DNA from: Holophagales bacterium | GTDB taxonomy: Bacteria; Acidobacteriota; Thermoanaerobaculia; UBA5066 | Reading direction: 5' to 3' | Assembly: GCA_016719485.1 (NCBI GenBank) | Contig: JADJZB010000008.1 | Location: 186,001 to 250,000, forward strand | DNA length: 64,000 nt | In this document: piece by piece, positions 33,835 through 42,427 of the stretch | Layout of the letters: each line of letters begins with the position of its first letter | Numbering within the stretch: position 1 is the stretch's first letter | The notes under the pieces: model-generated | What the model was told of the DNA's origin: nothing | The model's database searches: none | Seen by the model: the letters and a program-made list of their open reading frames with translations, nothing else | Translations under genes and position numbers: made by a program

Positions 33835-34728
33835 ATGGCCTCTGTCGGCCGCCGGTTCCCCCGGCCCTGTGTGTTCTCTCTGCCGGCCCTGCTCCTGGCG
33901 CCGGCTCTGTTCGCGCAGGCTCCGCCGCCGGAGACGATTCCCGATCCGGCACGGATCCCGCCGGCCGAGGTCCCGTTCGTCAACCCGCTCTGGCAGGAGC
34001 TCGAGGCTCCCGCGGCGCCGCAGGGCCCCCCGCCGAAGCTCAAGGACCTCGAGGCGGCCTCCACTCTCATCGTCGCCGTGAGGATCGACGAGACGGGAAA
34101 GGTCTCCGAGGCCGTGGCGCCCGAGCCCCCGATCCGCGCCCTCGGCGCCGCCGCACAGGCTCAGGCCCCCCGCTGGACTTTCAAGCCGGCGAAGAAGGAC
34201 GGTCAGCCGGTGCGCTGCTGGGGAACCTACGGCGTCGACGTCGAGGTCGAGCTGGAGGACGCGGTCTGGTCGGCGTTCCAGCTCGCTCCGGTGGGCAGGG
34301 AAGAACCCCTTCCGGCCCTTGGCAGGGAGCTGCCGGGAGACACGTGGATCTCGCGGTACCCGCGGTCGCCCGAGCCGCCCGAGCCGGGGGTCCTCTCGGT
34401 GGAGGACATCGATTTCCTTCCGATGCCCGACAAGGCGCCGCTGAAGATCGAAACGACCCGCCTGAAGTCCCGAGTCCTGGCCCTCGTCGAGGTGTCGGGC
34501 CTCGGGTCGGTGAAGCGGGTCGTTCCGGTCGGGCCCTACGAACCGCTCATCCTCCGATGGATCCGCGAAAGCGCGAAGGGGTGGCTCCTGACCGCCGCGA
34601 AGAAGGGGGGCGCCCCCGTCTCCTCGTGGCTCGCGCTCGACGCGACCATCGAGTACTCCCTCGGCTCCGTGAAGGAGCGCGGGAAGCGCTCGATCAAGAA
34701 GAACATCAGGGGCGTGCCGCTCCCTTGA
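33835..34728 (+). CDS. Exported protein with TonB-C-like domain
   Basis: 297 residues. An N-terminal signal peptide (PRPCVFSLPALLLAPALFAQA) is followed by a Pro-rich spacer. A TonB C-terminal-like fold (about 75-140) shows STLIVAVRIDETGKVSEAV and QAPRWTFKPAKKDGQPVRCW. A second, weaker copy of the same pattern (about 205-290) shows SRVLALVEVSGLGSVKRVV and SAKGWLLTAAKKGGAPVSSW. Without an N-terminal anchor it is not a classic TonB; Acidobacteriota have many periplasmic proteins of this kind of unknown role. Its stop overlaps the next gene's TTG. Confidence 0.7.
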   Translation: MASVGRRFPRPCVFSLPALLLAPALFAQAPPPETIPDPARIPPAEVPFVNPLWQELEAPAAPQGPPPKLKDLEAASTLIVAVRIDETGKVSEAVAPEPPIRALGAAAQAQAPRWTFKPAKKDGQPVRCWGTYGVDVEVELEDAVWSAFQLAPVGREEPLPALGRELPGDTWISRYPRSPEPPEPGVLSVEDIDFLPMPDKAPLKIETTRLKSRVLALVEVSGLGSVKRVVPVGPYEPLILRWIRESAKGWLLTAAKKGGAPVSSWLALDATIEYSLGSVKERGKRSIKKNIRGVPLP

Positions 34729-35426
34729 AGCTCTCCGCCTCGGACGCCGCGGAACTTTTCGACGTCGACGAATCGACCGTCTACCGCTGGATCGAGGAGC
34801 GGGGCCTGCCGGCCGAGCGGATCGCGGGGCGAACCCTCCTGAACCGCGCGGCGCTCCTCGAGTGGGCCACCGAGAACCAGGTCGCGATCTCCGCCCGGGT
34901 CTTCCGGCCGGCGGAGTCGGGTGCCGAGAAGCTCCCCTCCTTCGCGCAGGCGCTGGCGGCGGGGGGTGTCCACCACGCCGTCCCGGGGACGACGCGCGAG
35001 GACGTCCTGCGCGGAGCGGTCGACCGTCTTCCCCTCCCGGAAGGGAGCGATGCCGAGGACCTCCTGGCCGTCCTGCTGGCCCGCGAGACGTCGTTCTCCA
35101 CGGCCATCGGCAACGGGATCGCGATCCCGCACGTGAGGATGCCGATCGTCTTCGACGTCGACGAGGCCATCGTCAGCCTCTCGTTCCTCGAGCGGCCGGT
35201 CGACTTCGGCGCTGCCGACGGCAAGCCGGTCACGACTCTCTTCACCATGGTCACGCCGACCGTGCACGGACACCTCCACCTTCTCGCCGCCCTCGCCTAC
35301 CTTCTGCGCGACGAGGCCTTCCTGGCCGGTGTGAAGGCCGCAGCGCCGGCCGAGGTGATGCTCGCGCGTGCCACAGAGGTGGAGCTCAGGGGCGCCGGCC
35401 GCCCCGGCACCCGCGGGCCGGCCTGA
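34725..35426 (+). CDS. Excisionase-type HTH fused to PTS EIIA (PtsN-like) domain
   Basis: 233 residues from TTG 34725 (TTGA overlap with the preceding stop). The N-terminal HTH is SASDAAELFDVDESTVYRWI followed by EERGLPAERIAGRTLLNRAALLEW. Residues about 75-225 form a type-2 EIIA/PtsN domain with ARETSFSTAIGNGIAIPH, where the His is the phosphorylation site, then VTTLFTMVTPTVHGHLHLLA. It is the first gene of the Ehr/Hyf-like operon, with ATG of hyfB overlapping its stop. It probably regulates that operon or the complex in response to PTS-type phosphorylation. No EI, HPr or membrane permease is near. Confidence 0.85.
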   Translation: MKLSASDAAELFDVDESTVYRWIEERGLPAERIAGRTLLNRAALLEWATENQVAISARVFRPAESGAEKLPSFAQALAAGGVHHAVPGTTREDVLRGAVDRLPLPEGSDAEDLLAVLLARETSFSTAIGNGIAIPHVRMPIVFDVDEAIVSLSFLERPVDFGAADGKPVTTLFTMVTPTVHGHLHLLAALAYLLRDEAFLAGVKAAAPAEVMLARATEVELRGAGRPGTRGPA

Positions 35427-37450
35427 TGGAAGGTGCGAGTCCCGACGGGGCCGTCCTCCTCGGCGCCATCCTTCTCCTCGCCCTGAGCGGCGTTCCCGGG
35501 CTCTTCGCCCGGAAAGGGGGCTCCGGCGGCGAGCGGCTCGCGGCGGTTCTCGCCTGCGCGGGCTCGGTGGCCGGCCTCGTCCCGGTCGTGAGGATCCTCT
35601 TTTTCGGCGCCGGGCTGCGGATGGAGCTCCCGAGCCCCCTCCCGGGCGGGAAGATCCTCCTCGCCGCCGACCCGCTCTCGGCGCTCTTCCTCCTCCCGGT
35701 CTTCCTCGTCCCGGCGCTCGGAGCGGTCTACGGCCTCGGCTACTGGTCCGAGGCCGAGCACCTGCGCGACGGGCGAAAGCTGCGCTTCTTCATGGGCATC
35801 CTGGCCGCTTCGATGGCGGCCGTCCTCATCGCGCGGAGCGGGGTCGCCTTCCTCGTCGCGTGGGAGGTGATGGCGCTGGCGGCCTTCTTCGCCGCGACGA
35901 CCGAGGACCGGCTGCCGGCGGTGCGGGAGGCGGGGTGGATCTACCTCGTGGCCACGCACGCGGGCACGCTCGGCCTCTTCGGCATGACGGCGCTCCTCCA
36001 CGACACGACCGGCTCCTTCGCGTGGGAAGCCCCGGCGGCGGGCCTCGCCGTGACCGGCTCGGCGAGCGTCGTCTTCCTTCTCGCCCTCGTCGGTTTCGGC
36101 GCGAAGGCGGGTCTCTTCCCGTTCCACTTCTGGCTCCCGGGCGCACACGCCGGGGCGCCGAGCCACGTCTCGGCGGTGATGTCGGGCGTCATGCTCAAGG
36201 TCGGCCTCTACGGCATCCTGCGCATCACGTCGCTCTACGGCGCGCCGCCCGCGTGGTGGGGCGGCCTCCTCCTCGTCCTCGGCGTGGCGTCGGCGCTCTA
36301 CGGGGCCGCGCTCGCCGCGGCGCAGAACGACCTCAAGCGCCTCCTCGCCTACTCGAGCATCGAGAACGTCGGGATCGTCTCCACGGGAATCGGCGTCGCC
36401 CTCCTCGGGCGGTCCGCGGCGCGGCCGGAGTGGATCGCGCTGGGTCTCGGAGGGGCGCTCCTGCACGTCCTCTTCCACTCCCTCTTCAAGCCGCTTCTCT
36501 TCCTGGGTGCCGGGGCGGTGATCCACGGGACGGGGACGCGGGAGATGGACCTCATGGGCGGCCTGCTGAGGAAGATGCCGAAGACGGGTGCCGCCTTCGC
36601 GGTCGGGTGCGCGGCCGTCGCGGCCCTGCCGCCCCTGAACGGCTTCTTCTCGGAGTTCCTCGTCTACCTCGGCCTCCTCAGGGCCTTCGCGGGGCCGGGC
36701 GAGGCGCTCCTCGCGGGCTTTGCGGCGCCGGCTCTCGCGCTGGCGGGGGGCATCGCGCTCGCCGCCTTCGTCAAGCTCTTCGGCATCGTCTTCCTCGGCA
36801 GTCCTCGCTCGGAGAAGGCGGAGCACGCCCACGAGCCGGGACTCGCGATGCGCGTCCCGATCCTCGCGCTCGCGGCCGCCTGCCTCCTGGCCGGGCTCTC
36901 GTCGCCGTTCCTCTGTCCCGGGCTCGACGCGGCGACGTCCGCGTGGGCGGCGAAGGCCCTCTCGCCGGTGCCGGCCCTCGCCACGGTGGCGCCCGTTGCA
37001 ACCGTCGCGGCCTGGGGCGCCGCGTTCCTCGGCCTCCTCGCCCTCACCGCCGCCGTGGCCGGTTTCCTCATCCGCAGGCGCACGGTTTCGCGAGGCCCGA
37101 CGTGGGACTGCGGCTACGCCCGACCGACGGCGCGGATGCAATACACGGGGAGCTCCTTCGGCGACTGGATCGCGGCCCGCCTGACGCCCCGCGTCGCCGC
37201 AACCCTCCTCGAGGAGCGCCTTCCGGAGGGGATCTTTCCGCGGGGCGCGCGCGTTTCCGCCGCGGCGCCCGCCCGCGACCCGGTTCTCCTCAGGTTCCTC
37301 GAGCCGTTCGCCCGGCGCTGGGCCCGCCGCTTCTACGATCTTCACGCCCTGCAGGAGGGGCGGCTGACCATCTACCTCGTCTACGTCCTCGGGACCCTCA
37401 TCGCGCTCCTGGCGTGGAGCGTTCTCCGCGGGTGGTTCCCGCCCCCGTGA
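35426..37450 (+). CDS. hyfB: Hydrogenase-4 component B-like antiporter subunit, copy 1
   Basis: 674 residues with about 14-16 membrane helices, ATG overlapping the previous stop (TGATG). Proton_antipo_M features: FLVAWEVMALAAFF with the TM5 Glu; FGAKAGLFPFHFWLPGAHAG then APSHVSAVMSGVMLKVGLYG with the TM7 and TM8 Lys; NDLKRLLAYSSIENVGIV; LPPLNGFFSEFLVYLGLL. The C-terminal GPTWDCGYARPTARMQYTGS is the HyfB/HycC signature. It would form part of the ion-pumping arm of a complex-I-like machine. The second copy follows at once, with a 4-base overlap. Confidence 0.93.
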   Translation: MEGASPDGAVLLGAILLLALSGVPGLFARKGGSGGERLAAVLACAGSVAGLVPVVRILFFGAGLRMELPSPLPGGKILLAADPLSALFLLPVFLVPALGAVYGLGYWSEAEHLRDGRKLRFFMGILAASMAAVLIARSGVAFLVAWEVMALAAFFAATTEDRLPAVREAGWIYLVATHAGTLGLFGMTALLHDTTGSFAWEAPAAGLAVTGSASVVFLLALVGFGAKAGLFPFHFWLPGAHAGAPSHVSAVMSGVMLKVGLYGILRITSLYGAPPAWWGGLLLVLGVASALYGAALAAAQNDLKRLLAYSSIENVGIVSTGIGVALLGRSAARPEWIALGLGGALLHVLFHSLFKPLLFLGAGAVIHGTGTREMDLMGGLLRKMPKTGAAFAVGCAAVAALPPLNGFFSEFLVYLGLLRAFAGPGEALLAGFAAPALALAGGIALAAFVKLFGIVFLGSPRSEKAEHAHEPGLAMRVPILALAAACLLAGLSSPFLCPGLDAATSAWAAKALSPVPALATVAPVATVAAWGAAFLGLLALTAAVAGFLIRRRTVSRGPTWDCGYARPTARMQYTGSSFGDWIAARLTPRVAATLLEERLPEGIFPRGARVSAAAPARDPVLLRFLEPFARRWARRFYDLHALQEGRLTIYLVYVLGTLIALLAWSVLRGWFPPP

Positions 37451-39414
37451 GCCTCCTCCTCGTCCTCGGCGGGGCGTTCCTCTGCGTGGCCGGAGGCGTG
37501 CCCGGGCTCTTCCTCCCGCCCGGCGCCACCGCGCGGCGCATCGCGACCGCGGGCTCCGTCGGCGGGTCCCTGCTCGGCCTCGTGGGGGCGGTGAGCGCCG
37601 CGGTGACGGGCCGGGTCGAGACGCTGACGCGCCCCTGGCCCCTTCCGGGGGCCGCGCTCCACGTCGAGCTCGACGCCCTCTCGGCGATCTTCCTCGTCCC
37701 GCTCTTCCTCGTCTCGGCGCTCGCGGCGATCAGCGGTAGCCGCTCGTTCGGCGATGAGGAGCACCCCTCCGACGCGCGCCGGACCCGCTTCTTCTTCGGC
37801 CTCGCGACCGGCGCGATCGCCCTCGTCCTCGTCGCGCGCAACGGGCTCTTCTTCCTCGCGTCGTGGGAGGTCATGGCTCTCTCGGCCTTCTTCCTCGTGA
37901 CGGCCGACCGTTCCTCCCGCGAGGCGCGCGACGCCGGGCGCCTCTACCTCTTCGCGACGCACGCCGGGACCCTCACCCTCTTCGGCTTCTTCTCGCAGCT
38001 CAGGCACCTCACGGGCTCGACCGAGCTCGTGCCGCTCCCGCCCGGAGTCGCCGGGACGGACGCCGGCACCGCCCTCTTCGTCCTCGCGCTCTTCGGGTTC
38101 GGCTTCAAGGCCGGCGTTCTCCCGCTCCACTTCTGGCTCCCGCCGGCGCACGCCGCCGCTCCGGCGCACGTCTCCGCGCTGATGTCGGGAGTCCTGATCA
38201 AGACGGGGATCTACGGCATCCTTCGTTTCACCGCGCTCGTTCCCGACCCGCCGGCCGCCTGGGGCGACGTGCTCCTCGTCCTCGGCGTGGCCTCGGCCGT
38301 CCTGGGCGTGGCCTTCGCGCTCGGGCAGCACGACCTCAAGCGCCTCCTGGCGTGGCACAGCGTCGAGAACATCGGGATCATCGTCCTCGGCCTCGGGGCC
38401 GGCCTCGCGGGACGCGCCGCGGGCCGGCCGGAGTGGGCGCTGCTGGGCCTCGCGGGCGCGCTCTTCCACGTCGTCAACCACGGCCTCTTCAAGTCGCTCC
38501 TTTTCCTCGGGGCGGGCGAGGTCGTCCACGTCGCCGGGACGCGCGACATGGACCGGATGGGGGGCTTCGGCCGCGTCCTCCCGAAGACGGCGTTTTTCTT
38601 CCTCGCCGGGGCCGTGGCGATCTCGGGCCTCCCGCCGCTGAACGGCTTCGCGAGCGAGTGGCTCGTCTACCTCGGCCTCTTCGAGAGGGCCCGCGCCTCG
38701 GGCGCGGACGCCCTCCGGGCCGCCTTCGCCGCGCCGGCGCTCGCCCTCACCGGGGCGCTGGCGCTCGCCTGTTTCGTGAAGGCGCACGGATCCGTCTTCC
38801 TCGGGAGCCTGCGGGGCGATCCTCCGCACGCGCACGGCGAGCCCGCTCTGCACGTCGCGCCGATGGCGGTCCTCGCCGGGGCCTGCGCGCTCCTGGGTCT
38901 GTGGCCCGCGGGGATCGCGCCCGCCCTCGCGCGTGCCAGCGCGATCGCCGCGCCCGGCCCGGTTCCGGCCGTTCCCCTCGCCGAGCTCGCCTCCCTCGTC
39001 ACGGTCGGCCTCTCGGCGTTCGCGCTCGTGCTCCTCCTCGGGGCCGTCGGCCTGCTGCTGAGGCGGCGCCTCGCCGCGGCCGCTCCGACGGCCGGGCCGA
39101 CGTGGGACTGCGGGTATGCCCGGCCGACCGCCCGGATGCAGTACACGGCCTCATCGTTCGCACGAGGGCCCGTCGGCTACTTCGGGTGGGCGCTTCGTCC
39201 GCGCGCGAAGGGCGCGCCCGTCACGAAGCTGTTCCCCGTGACGGCCAGCTTCGAGAGCCACGTCCCCGACACCGTCCTGGACCGGGCCATCGTCCCGGCG
39301 TTCCGCGCCGGCGCGTGGGCCGCCCGACAGGGGCGGATCCTCCAGCAGGGAAGGATCCAGCTCTACCTCCTCTACGTCGTCGCGACGCTCGTCGCGCTGC
39401 TGCTGCGGGTCTGA
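37447..39414 (+). CDS. hyfB: Hydrogenase-4 component B-like antiporter subunit, copy 2
   Basis: 655 residues from GTG 37447 (GTGA overlap). The layout is the same as copy 1: FLASWEVMALSAFFLVTADR, FGFKAGVLPLHFWLPPAHAA, ALMSGVLIKTGIYGILRFTA, HDLKRLLAWHSVENIGIIVL and GPTWDCGYARPTARMQYTAS near the end. The two copies are clearly related but well diverged, so this is an old duplication. It keeps the buried Glu and Lys residues used for proton or Na+ transfer. With HyfF it gives three antiporter-like subunits, as in respiratory complex I. Confidence 0.93.
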   Translation: MSLLLVLGGAFLCVAGGVPGLFLPPGATARRIATAGSVGGSLLGLVGAVSAAVTGRVETLTRPWPLPGAALHVELDALSAIFLVPLFLVSALAAISGSRSFGDEEHPSDARRTRFFFGLATGAIALVLVARNGLFFLASWEVMALSAFFLVTADRSSREARDAGRLYLFATHAGTLTLFGFFSQLRHLTGSTELVPLPPGVAGTDAGTALFVLALFGFGFKAGVLPLHFWLPPAHAAAPAHVSALMSGVLIKTGIYGILRFTALVPDPPAAWGDVLLVLGVASAVLGVAFALGQHDLKRLLAWHSVENIGIIVLGLGAGLAGRAAGRPEWALLGLAGALFHVVNHGLFKSLLFLGAGEVVHVAGTRDMDRMGGFGRVLPKTAFFFLAGAVAISGLPPLNGFASEWLVYLGLFERARASGADALRAAFAAPALALTGALALACFVKAHGSVFLGSLRGDPPHAHGEPALHVAPMAVLAGACALLGLWPAGIAPALARASAIAAPGPVPAVPLAELASLVTVGLSAFALVLLLGAVGLLLRRRLAAAAPTAGPTWDCGYARPTARMQYTASSFARGPVGYFGWALRPRAKGAPVTKLFPVTASFESHVPDTVLDRAIVPAFRAGAWAARQGRILQQGRIQLYLLYVVATLVALLLRV

Positions 39415-39428
39415 CCCGGGGAGATCCG

Positions 39429-40331
39429 ATGATCGACACGCTCGTCCACGTCCTCCTCGTCCTCGCGCTCCCGCCCCTCCTGCCGGGGGTGATCGCGAGA
39501 ACGAAGGCGGCCTTCGCCGGCCGGAACGGCCCGCCCCTGCTCCAGGGCTACTACGACCTGGCCAGGCTCCTCCGGAAGGGGAGCGTCCTTCCCGCGGGCT
39601 CGGGGTGGGTCTTCCTCGCCGGCCCGGTCGCGGGCGTGGCGGCGCCCCTGTTCGCCTCGCTCCTCCTGCCGTTCGGCGGGCACTCGGCGCCGGTCTCCTT
39701 CGCGGGCGACATGATCCTCTTCGCCTACGTCCTCGCCCTCTCGCGCTTCTTCACGGCGACCGCGGCGCTCGACACGGGCTCCGCCTTCGAGGGAATGGGA
39801 GCCGCGCGCGAGGTCGCCTTCTCCTGCCTCGCCGAGCCCGCGCTCTTCTTCGGATTCGTGGCGCTCGCCCGGATCTCCGGGTCGCTCTCGCTCTCGACGA
39901 TGCTCGGGACGGGGCCGGGGTGGGTGACGGCCGGAGCGCCGCTCGTCCTCGTCGCGGCGAGCTGGGCCGTCGTCCTCCTCGCCGAGAACTGCCGGATCCC
40001 CTTCGACGACCCGAACACCCACCTCGAGCTGACGATGATCCACGAGGTGATGGTCCTCGACCACGGCGGTCCCGCGTTCGGCCTCGTCCTCTACGGGGCG
40101 GCGATGAAGCTCTTCGTCCTCTCGGCCCTGTTTCTCAGGGTCGTCTTCCCGTTCAACGTGACCGACCCCCGCCTCGACTGGATCGCGTTCGTCGCCGGCA
40201 TCCTCCTCGTCGCCATCTCGATCGGCGTCGTCGAGTCGGTCATGGCCCGCCTGAGGCTCGTGAAGGTGCCGCAGCTCCTCGTCGGAGCCTGCGTCCTCTC
40301 GGCCTTCGGCATGCTCCTCCTGGCGCGGTGA
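39429..40331 (+). CDS. hyfC: Hydrogenase-4 component C / NuoH-like membrane subunit
   Basis: 300 residues, ATG with GGGGAG upstream, about eight membrane helices. LARTKAAFAGRNGPPLLQGY-type start (IARTKAAFAGRNGPPLLQGY) and YYDLARLLRKGSVLP match the HycD/HyfC/NuoH loop. LAENCRIPFDDPNTHLELTM then IHEVMVLDHGGPAFGLVLYG is the strongly conserved acidic loop. This subunit joins the peripheral redox arm to the antiporter-like arm and carries the acidic residues of the E-channel. Confidence 0.94.
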   Translation: MIDTLVHVLLVLALPPLLPGVIARTKAAFAGRNGPPLLQGYYDLARLLRKGSVLPAGSGWVFLAGPVAGVAAPLFASLLLPFGGHSAPVSFAGDMILFAYVLALSRFFTATAALDTGSAFEGMGAAREVAFSCLAEPALFFGFVALARISGSLSLSTMLGTGPGWVTAGAPLVLVAASWAVVLLAENCRIPFDDPNTHLELTMIHEVMVLDHGGPAFGLVLYGAAMKLFVLSALFLRVVFPFNVTDPRLDWIAFVAGILLVAISIGVVESVMARLRLVKVPQLLVGACVLSAFGMLLLAR

Positions 40332-40335
40332 TGCG

Positions 40336-40977
40336 ATGACGCACCCGGTCGACATCCTCCTCGTCGTCGTCATCCTCCTGAACTTCCTCGTCCTCGGGAC
40401 GCCGTCCCTCAGGATGACGATCCGCGGCGCCGCCCTCCAGGGGGCTGTCCTGGCGGTCCTTCCGCTCCTCGTGCACCGCGGTTTCGGCTGGCGGGTCGCG
40501 GCGATCGCGATCGCGACGATGGCGATCAAGGGGGTCCTGATCCCGGGCCTTCTCGAGAAGGCGATGCGCGACATCCACATCCGGCACGAGGTGGAGCCCT
40601 ACGTCGGGTTCGTCCCGTCGCTGTTCCTCTGCGCCGTCGGAACGGGTCTCGCCATCCTCTTCGCCGGGAACCTCCCGCTCGCGCCCGAGCACGTCGGGAC
40701 CCTCATCGTCCCCGCCTCCCTCGCGACGCTCCTCTCCGGCTTCCTCGTCCTGACGACGCGGCGCAAGGCCATCTCGCAGGTCGTCGGCTACCTGATCCTG
40801 GAGAACGGCATCTTCATCTTCGGCCAGCTCCTCATCGAGGCGATGCCCTTCCTCGTCGAGGCCGGGGTCCTCCTCGACCTCTTCGTCGGCATCTTCATCA
40901 TGGGGATCGTCATCAACCACATCCGGCAGGAGTTCTCGTCGCTCGACACGGACCTCCTCTCGGAGCTGAAGGACTGA
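40336..40977 (+). CDS. hyfE: Hydrogenase-4 component E (NuoK-like)
   Basis: 213 residues, ATG 4 bases after the hyfC stop, about seven helices. The second half contains VVGYLILENGIFIFGQLLIE and LFVGIFIMGIVINHIRQEFS, the HyfE/NuoK signature with the buried Glu after GYL-LENG. Length and helix count equal HyfE. It contributes to proton transfer between HyfC and the antiporter-like subunits. Confidence 0.92.
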   Translation: MTHPVDILLVVVILLNFLVLGTPSLRMTIRGAALQGAVLAVLPLLVHRGFGWRVAAIAIATMAIKGVLIPGLLEKAMRDIHIRHEVEPYVGFVPSLFLCAVGTGLAILFAGNLPLAPEHVGTLIVPASLATLLSGFLVLTTRRKAISQVVGYLILENGIFIFGQLLIEAMPFLVEAGVLLDLFVGIFIMGIVINHIRQEFSSLDTDLLSELKD

Positions 40978-40993
40978 CCGGGAGGAAGACGAC

Positions 40994-42427
40994 GTGGAGA
41001 TCGGTCTCGTCCTCCTCCCGCTCGCCGCCGCCGTCGTGGCCGCGGTCGTCCCCTCGCAGAGGGTCCGGCCGCTCGTCGTCCCGGTGGCGGCGTGCCTCCA
41101 CCTCGCCCTCTTCGCCGCCATCCTCGCCGGCGGCGTCAGCTCCGGCCGCGGTGTCTGGCTGAGGCTCGACCCGCTCGCCACCGTCATCCTCGGGACGGTC
41201 AGCGTCCTCTTCCTCCTCATCGCCTTCTACGTGCCCGGGTATCTCGAGCTGCGCCCCGACCGCGACAACCGGGTCTTCTGCGCGGTCCTCCTCTTCTTCC
41301 TGGCGATGACCTCCCTCCTCGCGCTCGCCCAGCACCTCGGGCTCCTCTGGGTCGCCATGGAGGCGACGACGCTCGCCACGGCGCCGCTCCTCTACTTCAA
41401 CAGGACGGCCCGGTCGCTCGAGGCGACCTGGAAGTACCTGATGATCGGGTCGGTCGGCATCGCCATCGCGCTCCTCGGCTCGCTCTTCCTCGCGTACTCC
41501 GCCCACCTCGGCGGGGGCGAGCCGTCGCTCCTGTTCGAGGACCTGCTCGCCGGGGCGGGCGCGTTCTCGCGGCCGTGGCTGCGCGCCGCGTTCGTCCTCC
41601 TCCTCGTCGGCTACGGGACGAAGATGGGCCTGGCGCCGCTCCACACCTGGAAGCCCGACGCCTACGGCGAGGCGCCCGGGCTCGTCGGCGCGCTCCTGGC
41701 CGGCGGGATGACGAACTGCGCGTTCCTCGCGCTCCTGCGCGTCTACCGCGTCGTGAACGCGGCGGGAGAGGGCGCCTTCGCCCGCGAGCTCCTCGTCTTC
41801 ATGGGGCTCCTCTCCATCGGCCTGGCGGCCGTCTTCGTCGTGAGGCAGCGCGACATCAAGCGGATGCTCGCCTACTCGAGCGTCGAGCACGTCGGCATCC
41901 TCGTCCTCGGCATCGGCCTCGGCGGGATCGGCGTCTTCGGCGCCCTCCTCCACGCGATCAACAACGGCCTGACGAAGGGGATCCTCTTCCTGGCGGCGGG
42001 GAACATCCAGCGGGCGTACGGGAGCAAGAGCACCGACGAGATCTCGGGGGCCATCTCGCGCCTCCCCATCTCGGGGAGCCTCTTCCTCGTCGGCTTCTTC
42101 GCGATCACGGGCTCCCCGCCGTTCGGCCCGTTCGTCAGCGAGTTCACCATCGTGAACGCCGCGATCGGGGGAGGACACCCGGTCGCCGGAACGCTCTTTC
42201 TCGTCCTCCTCGGGGTCATCTTCATCGGGATGGGCTCGACCGTCCTCTCCGCCGTCCAGGGCCGGCCGGGGACCTCCTCGGCGGGGACACCGTACAAGGA
42301 CGACCTGGCCCGGACCGCTCCGATCCTCGTCGCGGCCGCGCTCGTCCTCTTCCTCGGTCTCTACCTTCCCGCTCCTCTCGTGAGCCTCCTCGAACGAGCG
42401 TCGGCGGGCCTGGAGGCGCTGCCGTGA
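40994..42427 (+). CDS. hyfF: Hydrogenase-4 component F (antiporter-like subunit)
   Basis: 477 residues, GTG start, about 14 helices. LLWVAMEATTLATAPLLYFN holds the TM5 Glu. YGTKMGLAPLHTWKPDAYGE with the TM7 Lys, AGGMTNCAFLALLRVYRVVN and DIKRMLAYSSVEHVGILVLG are all typical of HyfF. The TM8 Lys position is Asn, as is usual for HyfF. SGSLFLVGFFAITGSPPFGP follows. It is the third antiporter-like subunit of the operon. The next gene overlaps its stop by 4 bases (GTGA). Confidence 0.93.
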   Translation: MEIGLVLLPLAAAVVAAVVPSQRVRPLVVPVAACLHLALFAAILAGGVSSGRGVWLRLDPLATVILGTVSVLFLLIAFYVPGYLELRPDRDNRVFCAVLLFFLAMTSLLALAQHLGLLWVAMEATTLATAPLLYFNRTARSLEATWKYLMIGSVGIAIALLGSLFLAYSAHLGGGEPSLLFEDLLAGAGAFSRPWLRAAFVLLLVGYGTKMGLAPLHTWKPDAYGEAPGLVGALLAGGMTNCAFLALLRVYRVVNAAGEGAFARELLVFMGLLSIGLAAVFVVRQRDIKRMLAYSSVEHVGILVLGIGLGGIGVFGALLHAINNGLTKGILFLAAGNIQRAYGSKSTDEISGAISRLPISGSLFLVGFFAITGSPPFGPFVSEFTIVNAAIGGGHPVAGTLFLVLLGVIFIGMGSTVLSAVQGRPGTSSAGTPYKDDLARTAPILVAAALVLFLGLYLPAPLVSLLERASAGLEALP

